From positions 35,446 through 99,445 of the forward strand of contig JACQFI010000097.1 in NCBI GenBank assembly GCA_016200135.1: DNA of 64,000 nt, read 5' to 3'. The position numbers were made by a program, and so were the translations under genes. The stretch comes from Planctomycetota bacterium (GTDB lineage: Bacteria > Planctomycetota > SZUA-567 > H5-PLA8). Positions 1 through 9,500 of this stretch are shown piece after piece. Under the pieces are notes generated by a model that saw nothing but the letters and a program-made list of their open reading frames with translations, searched no databases and was not told the DNA's origin. How positions within the stretch are numbered: position 1 is the first letter of the stretch; the number at the start of each line of letters is the position of its first letter.

Positions 1-2267
1 CGGTTAAGACCTCCGTGGCCGCCTGGCTGCATCAGACCGCGCGCAACTCCGCGCTTACCCTGCGCCAGACGCTTCAGGCCCGCCGCCGCCGTGAGAAGCG
101 CGTCGCCGAGGCACAGCTCGACGGCTGGGACCCGACCTGGAACGGCATCGCGCCATACATCGATGAAGCGCTTGAAGCCCTGCCGGCCGAGCTCAAGGAG
201 CCGCTGATTCTTCACTATCTTCAGGGACTCGATCAGGCCGAAGTGGCCGAGCGGCTGAACACCAGCCAGTCCACAATCTCGCGGCGCATCGAAAAAGGGA
301 TCGCCGAACTGCGCGCGAAACTGGGCGGAGGCGAAGGCGTGACGGCGGCCTGCCTGGCCGGCTTTATGGGCTTACAGGCCACGGTGGCGGCACCCTCGGC
401 GCTCAAGGCCGCGCTGGGTAAACTCGCGCTGGCCGGCTTGAAGCAACTTCAGATTTTGGGCAAGCAGCAGGCGGCCGCAAAAGGCGCGGCCGTGGCGAAG
501 AGTTCGGCAGCGGCTGCGACGGCCAAAGGCACGGCGGCTGCAAAAGGAGCCGGCGCGGCCAAAGCCGCGGCGGTGGGAAAATCGGCTACACTCGTGGGAG
601 GAACGGCGATGAAGATCACGGCATGCGTGGTGCTGGCCACGGCGGCGACGACGGCGGCGCTCACGCTGGCGCCACGGGGCAACACCGCCGAACCCGCCAA
701 AACAGGTATTGCCGGCTCCGGCCTTGCCGGCTCGGGGACCTCTGGCGAAACAAAGCCCGCGGCCGGCAGCACCGGCGGCAGCGACAAGGCGCCCATGGGC
801 GATCCGGCGTTCATGCCCTCGCCCGACCGCCCTGTCGGCTTTCGCGGCGACGGCACCGGCCGTTATCCGGCCGCGCAACCGCCCACCATCTGGGAGCGCA
901 AGAAGAACGGCGAGGGGCGCAACATCATCTGGTCGGCGCGGCTGCCGGGCATCGCCGTATCGAGCCCCATCATCGTGGGCCCGCGGATCTTTCTCACGGT
1001 CGAACCCCACGACCTCGTCTGCCTGGAAAAGCAGAGCGGCAAAATCATGTGGCTGCACTCCTGCCCGGAGTTTGAAGGCGTGAGCGAAGAGGACCGCAAG
1101 GCCAACCCGGCCTTCGCCGAGAAGTGCGCGCCGTTGTACGCGCAGTTGGAAAAAGCGAACGCCGATGCCGTGGCCGCGCTCAACAACAACGGCGGCAAGG
1201 GCGCGGACGGTGCGCTGCAGAAGCGCAAGGACCTCGCGAAACAGCTCTACGACGCCACGCTGGCCATCGACAAGAAGGCCTACGAGCGTTACTGGGCGCA
1301 GGCGGTCTTCGGCTTCGCCGGGCAGACGCCCACGAGCGACGGCAAGCATGTCTGCGCATTCTTCACCACCGGCGTCTCCGCCTGCTTCGACCTCGACGGC
1401 AACCGCAAGTGGATCTCGCGGGGCCGCGGAGGCGGCAGCGAGCACGGGAACTTCGCGAGCCCGATCCTGATCGCGAACCGGTTGGTGGTCTGGGCCTACG
1501 AGTTGAAAGCGTACGACGTGGAGACCGGCAAGGTCGCCTGGGCCAATCCCGCCAAAGGCAACAATACCTACGGCTCGCTCTTCCGGCTGCAAGTGGGCGG
1601 CGAACCCGTCGCCGGGTTTCAGTGCGGGTACTTCGCGCGCGCGAAGGACGGCAAGGCGATCTGGGGCGACAATATCTTCGGCGACTCGGTGGAGACGCCG
1701 ATCGTCGAGAACGGCCTCATCTACGCCAACGTGGGCTACCCGCGCAACAGCGAAGGGCTGGGCTTCAAAGCGTTCAAGATTCCCGCCAGCGCCGAGGGCG
1801 GCAAACCTGCGGCGGCGTTCACCTTCAAGACCGAATGGCCCGCGGACCAGGTGCCCGTGGAGAAAGGCAAGAGCGACTTCGACCGGGGCTACGCGGCCTC
1901 GCCGCTGTACGTCGACGGCCTGATCTACCGCATGACCGAAGGCGGCGGGCTGATCGTGAACGATGCGACCACGGGCGCGTTGGTCTACACCAAAGTGCTG
2001 CCGATGAAACCCATCACCAAATACTGGGACTGGGGCGGCGCCTCGGCCAGCCCCACGCTGGCGGGCAAGTACATCTACCTGATCGACAACCAGGGCACGA
2101 CCGTCGTGATCCAACCCGGCCGCGAGTACAAAGAGGTCGCCAAGAACGTGGTCGAGGACACCTCCGACGGCAAGCAGCAGTCGCAGAACCTCGCGACGCC
2201 GGTCTTTGAAGGAACGCGGTTGTATTATCGCGCGCCCGGCTGCCTGTATTGCATCGGCGAAAAGTAG
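1..2267 (+). CDS. ECF-type sigma factor fused to PQQ-like beta-propeller protein (5' end cut by window edge)
   Basis: The frame is open to the left edge, so the start lies outside; a GTG at 15 is only the first internal start codon. Numbering from that GTG, residues 1-40 resemble the end of sigma region 2 (WLHQTARN, then an Arg-rich RRRRE stretch). Residues about 45-105 are sigma-70 region 4 with its helix-turn-helix (LPAELKEPLILHYLQG, then STISRRIEKG). An Ala/Lys-rich linker follows (about 150-195), then one hydrophobic segment starting at residue 199 (MKITACVVLATAATTAALTLA, shown in two overlapping senses as signal peptide or anchor), then a PQQ-type beta-propeller region from about 285 to the end (repeats such as GKIMW and GKVAW). 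Sigma factors with extracytoplasmic sensor tails are known in Planctomycetota. The inferred role is a membrane-anchored regulator whose outer propeller senses a ligand. Promoter targets are unknown. It converges on the next gene with a 31-base gap. Confidence 0.85.
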   Translation, partial: VKTSVAAWLHQTARNSALTLRQTLQARRRREKRVAEAQLDGWDPTWNGIAPYIDEALEALPAELKEPLILHYLQGLDQAEVAERLNTSQSTISRRIEKGIAELRAKLGGGEGVTAACLAGFMGLQATVAAPSALKAALGKLALAGLKQLQILGKQQAAAKGAAVAKSSAAAATAKGTAAAKGAGAAKAAAVGKSATLVGGTAMKITACVVLATAATTAALTLAPRGNTAEPAKTGIAGSGLAGSGTSGETKPAAGSTGGSDKAPMGDPAFMPSPDRPVGFRGDGTGRYPAAQPPTIWERKKNGEGRNIIWSARLPGIAVSSPIIVGPRIFLTVEPHDLVCLEKQSGKIMWLHSCPEFEGVSEEDRKANPAFAEKCAPLYAQLEKANADAVAALNNNGGKGADGALQKRKDLAKQLYDATLAIDKKAYERYWAQAVFGFAGQTPTSDGKHVCAFFTTGVSACFDLDGNRKWISRGRGGGSEHGNFASPILIANRLVVWAYELKAYDVETGKVAWANPAKGNNTYGSLFRLQVGGEPVAGFQCGYFARAKDGKAIWGDNIFGDSVETPIVENGLIYANVGYPRNSEGLGFKAFKIPASAEGGKPAAAFTFKTEWPADQVPVEKGKSDFDRGYAASPLYVDGLIYRMTEGGGLIVNDATTGALVYTKVLPMKPITKYWDWGGASASPTLAGKYIYLIDNQGTTVVIQPGREYKEVAKNVVEDTSDGKQQSQNLATPVFEGTRLYYRAPGCLYCIGEK
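597..611 (+). promoter_or_regulatory. Internal Shine-Dalgarno and in-frame ATG inside the sigma/PQQ gene
   Basis: GGAGG at 597-601 stands 7 bases before an in-frame ATG at 609. This ATG starts exactly at the hydrophobic segment that could act as a signal peptide. Translation from here would give a 552-residue exported propeller protein without the sigma part. The motif and spacing are read directly; use of the site is inference. Confidence 0.45.
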
Positions 2268-2298
2268 AGCGCGTGCGCAATAGGTGATCGCGGAAGGG

Positions 2299-4335
2299 CT
2301 ACTCGTCCAGCCCGGACGTGTGCGCCAGTTCCGCGATCACGAATTCCTTCGCGTTGAGTTGGAAGAATCCGCCCCCGCCGCCGCCTGGGCCGCCGCGCAT
2401 TCGTCCGCCAAAGCCTCTGCGTCCGCCGAAACCGCCCTGGCCGCCGAATCCGCCTTGCCCGCCAGGTCCTCCGAAACCACCGGGACCGCCAAGCCCGCCA
2501 GGTCCTCCTCGGCCGGGACCGCTGGGAGGTCCCCCGCCGCCGGGTCCGCCAGGAGGTCCACCGCCACCCGGTCCGCCAGTTCCACCGGGCGGTCCACCGC
2601 CACCGGGTCCGCCAGGCCCTCGGCCCATGGGATCGCCGTTGGTATCCGCGGGCGGCTGTGGCAGAGGCAACTTCGCGATTACCTTGAACGCGCCCAGGCC
2701 GAAGACTTGTTCTTCCAGACTTTGAAGTTCCGTCTCGGTGCCCACGAAATAAACCTTGCTTGAAGGCCCGGCCCAATCCACGACGTCGTGGCCGAGCTTG
2801 CTGGCGCGTTCCTTTTCGGTGAGGCCCGCGAGTTTCTCCTCGAGCAACTGGCGCTTCTTCGCCTGCATGGGCGAAGGATCGTCCGGATCGCGGCCGAAGC
2901 CGGGGCCGCCGCGCATGCGCCCTTGCAGCAGGCTCAGGTCGGCCAGCCGCCATTCCCCAACAAAGTCCAGGTGCTGGTCGATCTGGTTATTCGCGATGAC
3001 CACGTCGCCGGGCTTGATGGTCTCTTCCAGTTTGGCGGCCGTAAGCGCAAGGATCTTCTTCTGATGCTCCAGTTGTTCGTACTCGGGCACTGAGTGCCAT
3101 CCACCCCACAGCAGTTGGAAAACCAAGAGCAGCGCGAGAGCCGAGACTTGAACGGCACGCGGCTGTCTTTCCAACAACAGGCGCAGGAACCAGACGCCGG
3201 CCACGAAATAGACGGCGAAGGTCGGGACCAGGAAGCGCATATTTCCGGCCACGCCGCCGCCGCGGCCCATGGCCCAGTAGTAGGCCATATACAGGAGCGT
3301 CGTCGGGACCGTGATCAACAACAGCAGCACGCCCGCGCGGCGCGTCTCCTTTACCAGGCACAGCGCCGCGAGGCCCAGCACGCCGAACGGAAAGAGCAGA
3401 CCCATGCCGTCCGAGTGCAAGCTGCGGATGTACTCGTCGTAATGCTGCGTGAAGTAGCTCCAGCCGAAGCCGGACTGCTCGTTCGTCAGCGCGTAACCGG
3501 TCTTGTAGAACGCGCCGAAGGCCATCTGGTTGTGGATCAGCAGCGGGACCAGCGGAAGCGCGGCGCCGGCGAGGCCCACGGCCGCGTGCAGCCACCTGCG
3601 CGGCTTCGACTTCAATTCCCAGAGTACGAACACGGAGACGCCGATCGCGAAGAGCGCCTCCGCGTAGCGGATGGAGGGCACGCAGCCGAAGAGCATTCCG
3701 GCCAGAAAGATATGCTTGAGCGATCCGTGCTTGGCCCAATTGAGCAGGCAGACCAGCCCCCAGACCAGCAGGCACGCGACGGCCATGTGCGCGTACTGGT
3801 ATTGCGCGTGCAGATTGAAGAGCGGGTTGATGGCCAGCAGAAAGACGCCCATCAGGCTGTACCACGGCCCAAGAAATTTTCGCAGCAGCAGAAACGTTCC
3901 CCAGAGCGTAAGCGCGGCAAGCACCGGATCGACGACGGCGCACGCCGCGATACCCAGGACCGCGTAAACTAGCGCGATCAGCACGGCCATGCCCGGCGGA
4001 TAGCGGCTGAAATACCGGCCGTCGTCCGTCACCAGCCAGTGCATGCCGACATACTGGACGTCGCTCTCCTGCATGAACCAGGTCCGACCGGTCCGGTAGA
4101 GCAGCGTGCCCTGGGCCCAATAACCGTTGGCGTCAGGCGAGGAGATCGCGGGCTCGGTGTAGTGGTAAACAAAGAAAAACTGCGCCACCAGCAGCAGCAT
4201 AAGCAGTCCCAGGACAACGGCGGAAGACTTCAGTTCCGGTCCGGCGCCAACAGGCGCAGCCGGAGCAGGCGCCGAAGAGAAGGTTTGCGAAGCAGCCTCG
4301 TGAGAACCGGCGGTGGGTACTTCAGGGTCGGTCAT
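2299..4335 (-). CDS. GT39-like (GT-C fold) membrane glycosyltransferase with Gly/Pro-rich C-terminal tail
   Basis: A 678-residue polytopic membrane protein. The start chosen is ATG 4335 with GGAGA about 10 bases upstream; a longer reading to 4440 lacks such support. A first membrane helix (about 37-59) is followed by SSPDANGYW and then RYPPGMAVLIALVYAVLG, which match the acidic loop and YPPG motif of ArnT/dolichyl-phosphate-mannose glycosyltransferases of family 39. Ten or more hydrophobic segments follow to about residue 435. A soluble C-terminal region comes next, then about 95 residues almost only of Gly and Pro (DNA about 2345-2635) before a short normal end. The family transfers sugars from polyprenyl-phosphate donors at the outer membrane face of the cytoplasmic membrane; the acceptor here is unknown. 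The Gly/Pro tail is not part of the family. Confidence 0.8.
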   Translation of the reverse strand: MTDPEVPTAGSHEAASQTFSSAPAPAAPVGAGPELKSSAVVLGLLMLLLVAQFFFVYHYTEPAISSPDANGYWAQGTLLYRTGRTWFMQESDVQYVGMHWLVTDDGRYFSRYPPGMAVLIALVYAVLGIAACAVVDPVLAALTLWGTFLLLRKFLGPWYSLMGVFLLAINPLFNLHAQYQYAHMAVACLLVWGLVCLLNWAKHGSLKHIFLAGMLFGCVPSIRYAEALFAIGVSVFVLWELKSKPRRWLHAAVGLAGAALPLVPLLIHNQMAFGAFYKTGYALTNEQSGFGWSYFTQHYDEYIRSLHSDGMGLLFPFGVLGLAALCLVKETRRAGVLLLLITVPTTLLYMAYYWAMGRGGGVAGNMRFLVPTFAVYFVAGVWFLRLLLERQPRAVQVSALALLLVFQLLWGGWHSVPEYEQLEHQKKILALTAAKLEETIKPGDVVIANNQIDQHLDFVGEWRLADLSLLQGRMRGGPGFGRDPDDPSPMQAKKRQLLEEKLAGLTEKERASKLGHDVVDWAGPSSKVYFVGTETELQSLEEQVFGLGAFKVIAKLPLPQPPADTNGDPMGRGPGGPGGGGPPGGTGGPGGGGPPGGPGGGGPPSGPGRGGPGGLGGPGGFGGPGGQGGFGGQGGFGGRRGFGGRMRGGPGGGGGGFFQLNAKEFVIAELAHTSGLDE

Positions 4336-4544
4336 GCGCTGGAAATCTCCGCGATGGAATAAGCACCGGCTTACTTCACTTAACCCTTTAAGATGGAGCG
4401 CCCCGGCAGCGGCATGCTGCAAGGAAAGCATACGGTACATTGCGGAAAGTTTGAGAACAGGTGAAGATTACCTGGTTTAAGCATGTCAGGTATTCAACAA
4501 CCGGTGGCCGTACGCTTCTCACAACCCGCTAAAAGGAAGATCCC

Positions 4545-6563
4545 ATGCTCCGTCTTCTCCGCCGTACCGTTTTCCGCCCATTGGCCGCGGCGCTGCTGCT
4601 GGGCCTCTGCGCGGTAGGTTCGGCATCCGGAGCCCGCGCGTCGGAGAGTTTCTACGACCTGGTGCGCCTGGCCCAGGCGGGCGCGAACGCCGACGACATG
4701 ATCGACTACGTACACCACGCGAACGGCCGCTTTAACCTGAGCGAACACGAACGTACGGTGCTTGCCGACCTCGGCGTGGACGACAAGGTCTTTGAAGCGA
4801 TCGACGAACATAACCGCGCCTGGGAGCAGGCCCAGGTAGAACCCGTGTACGTCGCGCCCGCCACGGCGCAGCCCGACGACTTGCAATGGGACGAAGAGGC
4901 CGCCGTGCCCGATGGCGACACCGTGAACCAGGACGTCTTCTACCGCACGCTCTCGCCCTACGGCTCGTGGTTCGAGTCCGGCGGCCAGTGGGTCTGGAGG
5001 CCGACGGTCGCGATCGTCGATCCGCACTGGCGGCCGTATTGCCATCGCGGGCATTGGGTTCTTACCGAGCACGGCTGGACCTGGGCCTCGGATTACTCAT
5101 GGGGCTGGGCGCCGTTCCATTACGGCCGCTGGCACCGCCATCCGGAATACGGCTGGGTCTGGACACCCGGCCTGGATTGGGGTCCCGGCTGGGTGGTATG
5201 GCGCAGCGGCGGTAGCGTTTGCGGTTGGGCGCCCATGCCGCCCACGATGGGCTTCAGGGCGGGCGTGGGGATCGAGTTCTCCGGCGGCGGCAGCGACTTC
5301 GGCCTCACGTCGCGCGACTTCGTCTTCGTCGCGGTGACCAAGCTTTTCGAGCCGCGCTGGTGGGATTTCCGCCATCACAAGGACGCGAAGCGGGAGGCGT
5401 TCGAACACGCGCCGCTCGCGCACACCCACCTCGAGCTCTCCGGCAACCTTATTATCAACCGCGGCCTGGAGCTCTCCTTCGTCGAGAGACTCTGGGGCCA
5501 TCCGGTGCCGCGTTTTGAGACCGCGCGTCCGTCCTGGAAAGCCGGCGAACACTTCCGGCCGTCATTGGTAGAAGGTAGCAAAGTCTTTTTCTTCCGGCCC
5601 ACCGTCCGACCGGCCGTTACCGTGCTGCCCAACGCGATCGTGCAGGCGCGCGAGAATCGTTTCAAACAGTTCGAGGTCGCGCGCGACAGCCGCTTTTCAA
5701 AAGCGCAGGTGGAACTGCGCGTGAAGGCCAACGAACGCCACGAGGCTCTCGCCAAGGAGATGGAGGCCGTCCAGGAACGCCAGAAGCAGCGCGAGACTGC
5801 GGCCGAGGCCAGCCGCTTGCGCAACGACCGCCTGGTCAAGGAAGCCGAAGTAAAGCGCATCGACGTCGTGCGCAAGGAAACCGACAATCGCGCCGACCGC
5901 GACCAGCTTCAGCGCGCCGAAGAGGACCGCAAACACCAGTTCGAGGCCGCCAAGGCGCGCGATGCGCAAGCCTCGAAAGAGGCCGGGCAGCGCCGCAAGG
6001 AGGCCGACGCCGCCGAGCAGAAGCGCGTCGCAGACGCCGTTGAGGCCCAGCGCCGCGCGCAGGATGAGGCCCGGCGCAAGCAGGATGCCGAACGCGCCGC
6101 ACAGCAGGAGCGCATGAAGCAGTTGCAGGACCAGCAGCGCAAAGCCGCCGAGGCCGATCAGCGCGCCGCCGCGGAGCGGCAGCAGGCCGAACTGCGCAAG
6201 CAGATGGATGCGCAGCGGGCCGCGCAGGCGGAAGCCCAGCGGCGCGCCGACGACCAGCGCAAGGCCATGGAAGCCGAGGCCAAGGCGCGCCTGGATGCCA
6301 GCCGCCGCGCCGACGAACAGCGCGCCCAGCAGGAGAAGGCCCTCGAACAGGCCCGGCGGGACGCGGCCACGCGCTCGGTGGAGCGCGAACGCCAGGCCAT
6401 CCGCGAAGAACGCGCCCCGCAGCACGCAACACCGGCACCGGCTCCGAGAGCCGCTCCGCCACCGCCGCCTCCCGCGCCGGCGCCGCAGCCGGCTCCGGGC
6501 GCTCGCGACGACCGCAAAGATGGCGATGGTCGCAAAGATGGCGATGGACGCAGAGGACGGTAA
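4545..6563 (+). CDS. Secreted DUF6600 (YXWGXW-type) protein with long coiled coil
   Basis: A 672-residue protein with AGGAAG 6-11 bases before ATG 4545. Residues 1-33 form a signal peptide (Arg-rich start, hydrophobic core, cleavage near GARA-SE). A Trp/Tyr/Gly-rich core at about 133-240 shows the DUF6600 pattern: LSPYGSWFESGGQWVWRP, WRPY, GHWVLTEHGWTW, WGWAPFHYGRW and GWAPMPP. Residues about 370-630 are a highly charged Glu/Arg/Gln/Ala coiled coil, followed by a Pro/Ala stretch and a short DGDGRK repeat. The family has no established biochemical role and is commonly exported. The gene is divergent from the glycosyltransferase gene and convergent with the kinase gene. The likely role is structural or envelope-associated, which is an inference. 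Confidence 0.85.
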   Translation: MLRLLRRTVFRPLAAALLLGLCAVGSASGARASESFYDLVRLAQAGANADDMIDYVHHANGRFNLSEHERTVLADLGVDDKVFEAIDEHNRAWEQAQVEPVYVAPATAQPDDLQWDEEAAVPDGDTVNQDVFYRTLSPYGSWFESGGQWVWRPTVAIVDPHWRPYCHRGHWVLTEHGWTWASDYSWGWAPFHYGRWHRHPEYGWVWTPGLDWGPGWVVWRSGGSVCGWAPMPPTMGFRAGVGIEFSGGGSDFGLTSRDFVFVAVTKLFEPRWWDFRHHKDAKREAFEHAPLAHTHLELSGNLIINRGLELSFVERLWGHPVPRFETARPSWKAGEHFRPSLVEGSKVFFFRPTVRPAVTVLPNAIVQARENRFKQFEVARDSRFSKAQVELRVKANERHEALAKEMEAVQERQKQRETAAEASRLRNDRLVKEAEVKRIDVVRKETDNRADRDQLQRAEEDRKHQFEAAKARDAQASKEAGQRRKEADAAEQKRVADAVEAQRRAQDEARRKQDAERAAQQERMKQLQDQQRKAAEADQRAAAERQQAELRKQMDAQRAAQAEAQRRADDQRKAMEAEAKARLDASRRADEQRAQQEKALEQARRDAATRSVERERQAIREERAPQHATPAPAPRAAPPPPPPAPAPQPAPGARDDRKDGDGRKDGDGRRGR

Positions 6564-6594
6564 GGAGGCGGACGTTCCGCGCTAAGAGCCCGTC

Positions 6595-9500
6595 TTACTT
6601 CGCGCTTCGCGCGCAGCGGAAACCGCAATTGAAGTTGCGATTGTACGGAAGCAGGTGCGACTCGGAGCCGTCCGCGTCGAGCGTGTAGGCGCTTGTGCCG
6701 CCTTTGTTGACGCCCACACGGCTGACCCCGGGCTGGTCGACCCATTCGTAAATCGCCGTAAGCTGGTACATCGCGCCATACGTGCCGCGCGCCGCTTTTT
6801 CCCACTCTTCGTTCGAAGGCAAGCGCTTGCCCGCCCATAGCGCGTAGGCTTCCGCCGCAAACCAGGAGACGTCCACAACCGAGCGGTCGTCACCCGCGTA
6901 CCGTTCGCGCGCAAACTGCAGCTCGGTCGAGAAGCGTTTCCACTGTTCCAGCGCGTCGGGCCGGGTGGACTCCTTGGCGCGGCGCTCCTGGATCTCTTCG
7001 AACTCCGGGAAATACCGCGGGATGTACTCGACCGGATCCTTGGGAACCTTGAATTTTCCGGCGACGCCTTCCTTGGCTTCCAGGGCCGTGTAGAGTTTCT
7101 GAATCTCGTCGTGGTTGGACTCGTTGACGATCCACTGCACGAACTTGTGGTAGTCCTTGTTCGTCACTTTGAGTTTGTCGATCGAGTACGCGGGGATGTT
7201 CCGGTCCTCGCGGCGCAGGCCAAACTTGAACGGCCCGCCTTCGATCTTCACCATCTCGGCCGTTGTCCGGCCCAACACCTTATCTCGAATGGACTCGAAT
7301 ACGCCCGTGCGCGAAGTGAACGCCGGCGTGTCCTTGAAGCGCTTCAGGCCGTCGTCCAACAACGCGCAGGCTTCTTTGGCCAGCCCCTGCTTATCCAGTT
7401 CTTCAATCTGCTTGGCGAGTTTCTCGGCCTCCGCCTCGGCCTGCTCCTTCAACACGGCCTGCCGGCCGCGCTTGGCCATCTCCAGGGCGATAAGATACCG
7501 CACCCGTTCGGCCTCGGGAACGGTTTTGACGGCCGCTTCGGCGTTGTCGAGATCCTGAACGCCAATGTAGAACGCGACCTTTGCGCGCGCGGCCTCATCC
7601 TTCTCCATCCCGGTCTTGGCCTCGAAGAACTTTATGATCTCTTCGGACGGCACCTTGTCCCTGAACGGGACCGACATGGTCGAACCCTTGCCGTTCAGGT
7701 CCAGTTCCAGGCGGCCGCGGTCGAGGCCCGCGATCTTTCCAGACAGGCCCGCGTTAATCTTGATGGTCTCACCCTTGCGCAGGTCCACGTTCTTTTCCGC
7801 CTGCGCCAGCAAGGATTCGATGCGCTTGAGGTCGGCGCGGTCCTCGGCCATCTCCACGGCCAGCGGTTTCAGGTCTTCCCGCGCGGAGGCTTGGTCGAGC
7901 GCCTTCGCCGCCGCGGACCAGTCGCGCGCCTTGAGTTTCTTCGAGACCTCCTCGCAGACCGTCTCGTAGGCCGCGCGTGCGGCGGTCAGGACTTCCTCTT
8001 CCTTGGCCTTCGCGGCCGCCGCGTTGTCCACCGTCCCCGGCGAGGGCGCGGGATATTTCTCGCCTGGACGAGTCAGGGAAGGATTGCTCGAAGGCTGCGG
8101 CGTCTGGCCCGCCGAGGCTTGCGCACGCTTCGACTCGACCGCGGCTTTGCCCAATTGTGTGGCGATAATCGCGAGATTGGCGGCGCCACCGACTTCCGTG
8201 CCATTGTATTTTTCCGCCAGTGGCTGCATGCGCTTGATGATCCCGTCGAAATCGTCGGGATGCTCTTTGGCGTATGCCGAAGCATCTTCCAGTTCCTGCA
8301 TACCCGGCACGGTACGGCCCTGCGGCGGCCTAGAATAGCCGGGCGAAGCAGGCGCCGCTCCTGGGCGCGGTGCGGGAGCAAAAGACACGGAGGATGCTTC
8401 CGGCCGTGAAGGCGCCGCAGGCGGCTGGGCCGCCGGCGGATTGTTTTTGGCCACGGCGGGGCGTTCGTCCGGCTTGTTTACGGTTGCAGTCTTCGCGTTC
8501 TCGGAGCCGCCGGAGCCCAGCATTACGAGCAGGCCGATCAGGAGCAGAGCCGCAGCCGCGCCGACGCAGGCCAACAGGAGCGGATTCGAGCCACTAACCG
8601 ACGGAGAAGAATGCCTGGGCGTCGCAAGCTCATCCCGCATCCGCGGACCGATGACCTTCAGCGGGCCTTCCGTTCCGCGCCGCGGCGTCGCAGGTGCCGG
8701 ACCGATCGGCGCGTGCTGGCCGGTGCGGCGGCGGTTCACCGGCCCGCTCGCGGGCTTTTGCATCGGCCACGGCAGCCGTCCTTCCAGCACCCGGTCGATG
8801 GATTCCAGGACCTCGCCGGCGCTCGCCGGACGATTCACGCGGTCCTTCTGCATCAGCCAGCCGGTGAGAGCGCAGACGCCGTCGGTCAGTTTCGCGTTCG
8901 GGTTGCGCGTCCGCGGCGGAACCGGCTCTTCCATGATGTGCTTGGCCATCACCATAGCGGGCGTATCGCCGGTAAACGGAACCTGGCACGTGAGCATGTG
9001 GTAGAGCATCGCGCCGAGCGAATAGAGGTCGGCGCGGGCATCGATGTCCTTGTCGCCTCGCGCCTGTTCGGGCGCGATGTACTGCGGCGTACCGAGCGCC
9101 ATGCCGGTCTGCGTCAGGCTCGAATCGTCCTTGTTCGAGCGCGCCAGGCCAAGATCGGCCAGTTTTACGATGCCGTTCTTGTCGATGAGCAGGTTGTCGG
9201 GCTTCACGTCGCGGTGGATCAGGCCGGCCTCGTGCGCGCACTTCAGGCCATGCGTCGCCTGCTTCAAAAGCTCCAGCGCTTCCTTCTCGGGCAGCGGCCC
9301 GCGCTCGTTCATCAGTTCGCGGACGTTCGAGCCCTCGACGAACTCCATCGCGAGGTAGTACATCCCGTTCTCGCAGCCGGCGTCGATCGCGTTGACCACA
9401 TTCTCGTGGTTCAAGCGTCCCACCAGCCTGGCCTCGCGCAGGAAGCGTTCGACAAAGGTGCTGTTGTTGCTGAATTGGGGCGTCAGGATCTTCACGGCGA

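Noticed and set aside
372..2114. Long minus-strand frame opposite the sigma/PQQ gene
   Set aside because: Arg/Ala/Gly-rich translation typical of the antisense of GC-rich genes; no start site or family wording, while the plus strand has clear domains.
2318..2725. Plus-strand Pro-rich frame (PPGPP repeats)
   Set aside because: It is the complement of the Gly/Pro tail of the GT39-like gene and has no independent start signal.
6564..6594. Possible terminator between the DUF6600 and kinase genes
   Set aside because: Only a 5-bp stem (GCGGA/TCCGC) without a T run.
7111..8409. Long plus-strand frame opposite the kinase gene
   Set aside because: Low-complexity Arg/Leu/Gly translation with no motif; the minus-strand kinase is unambiguous.
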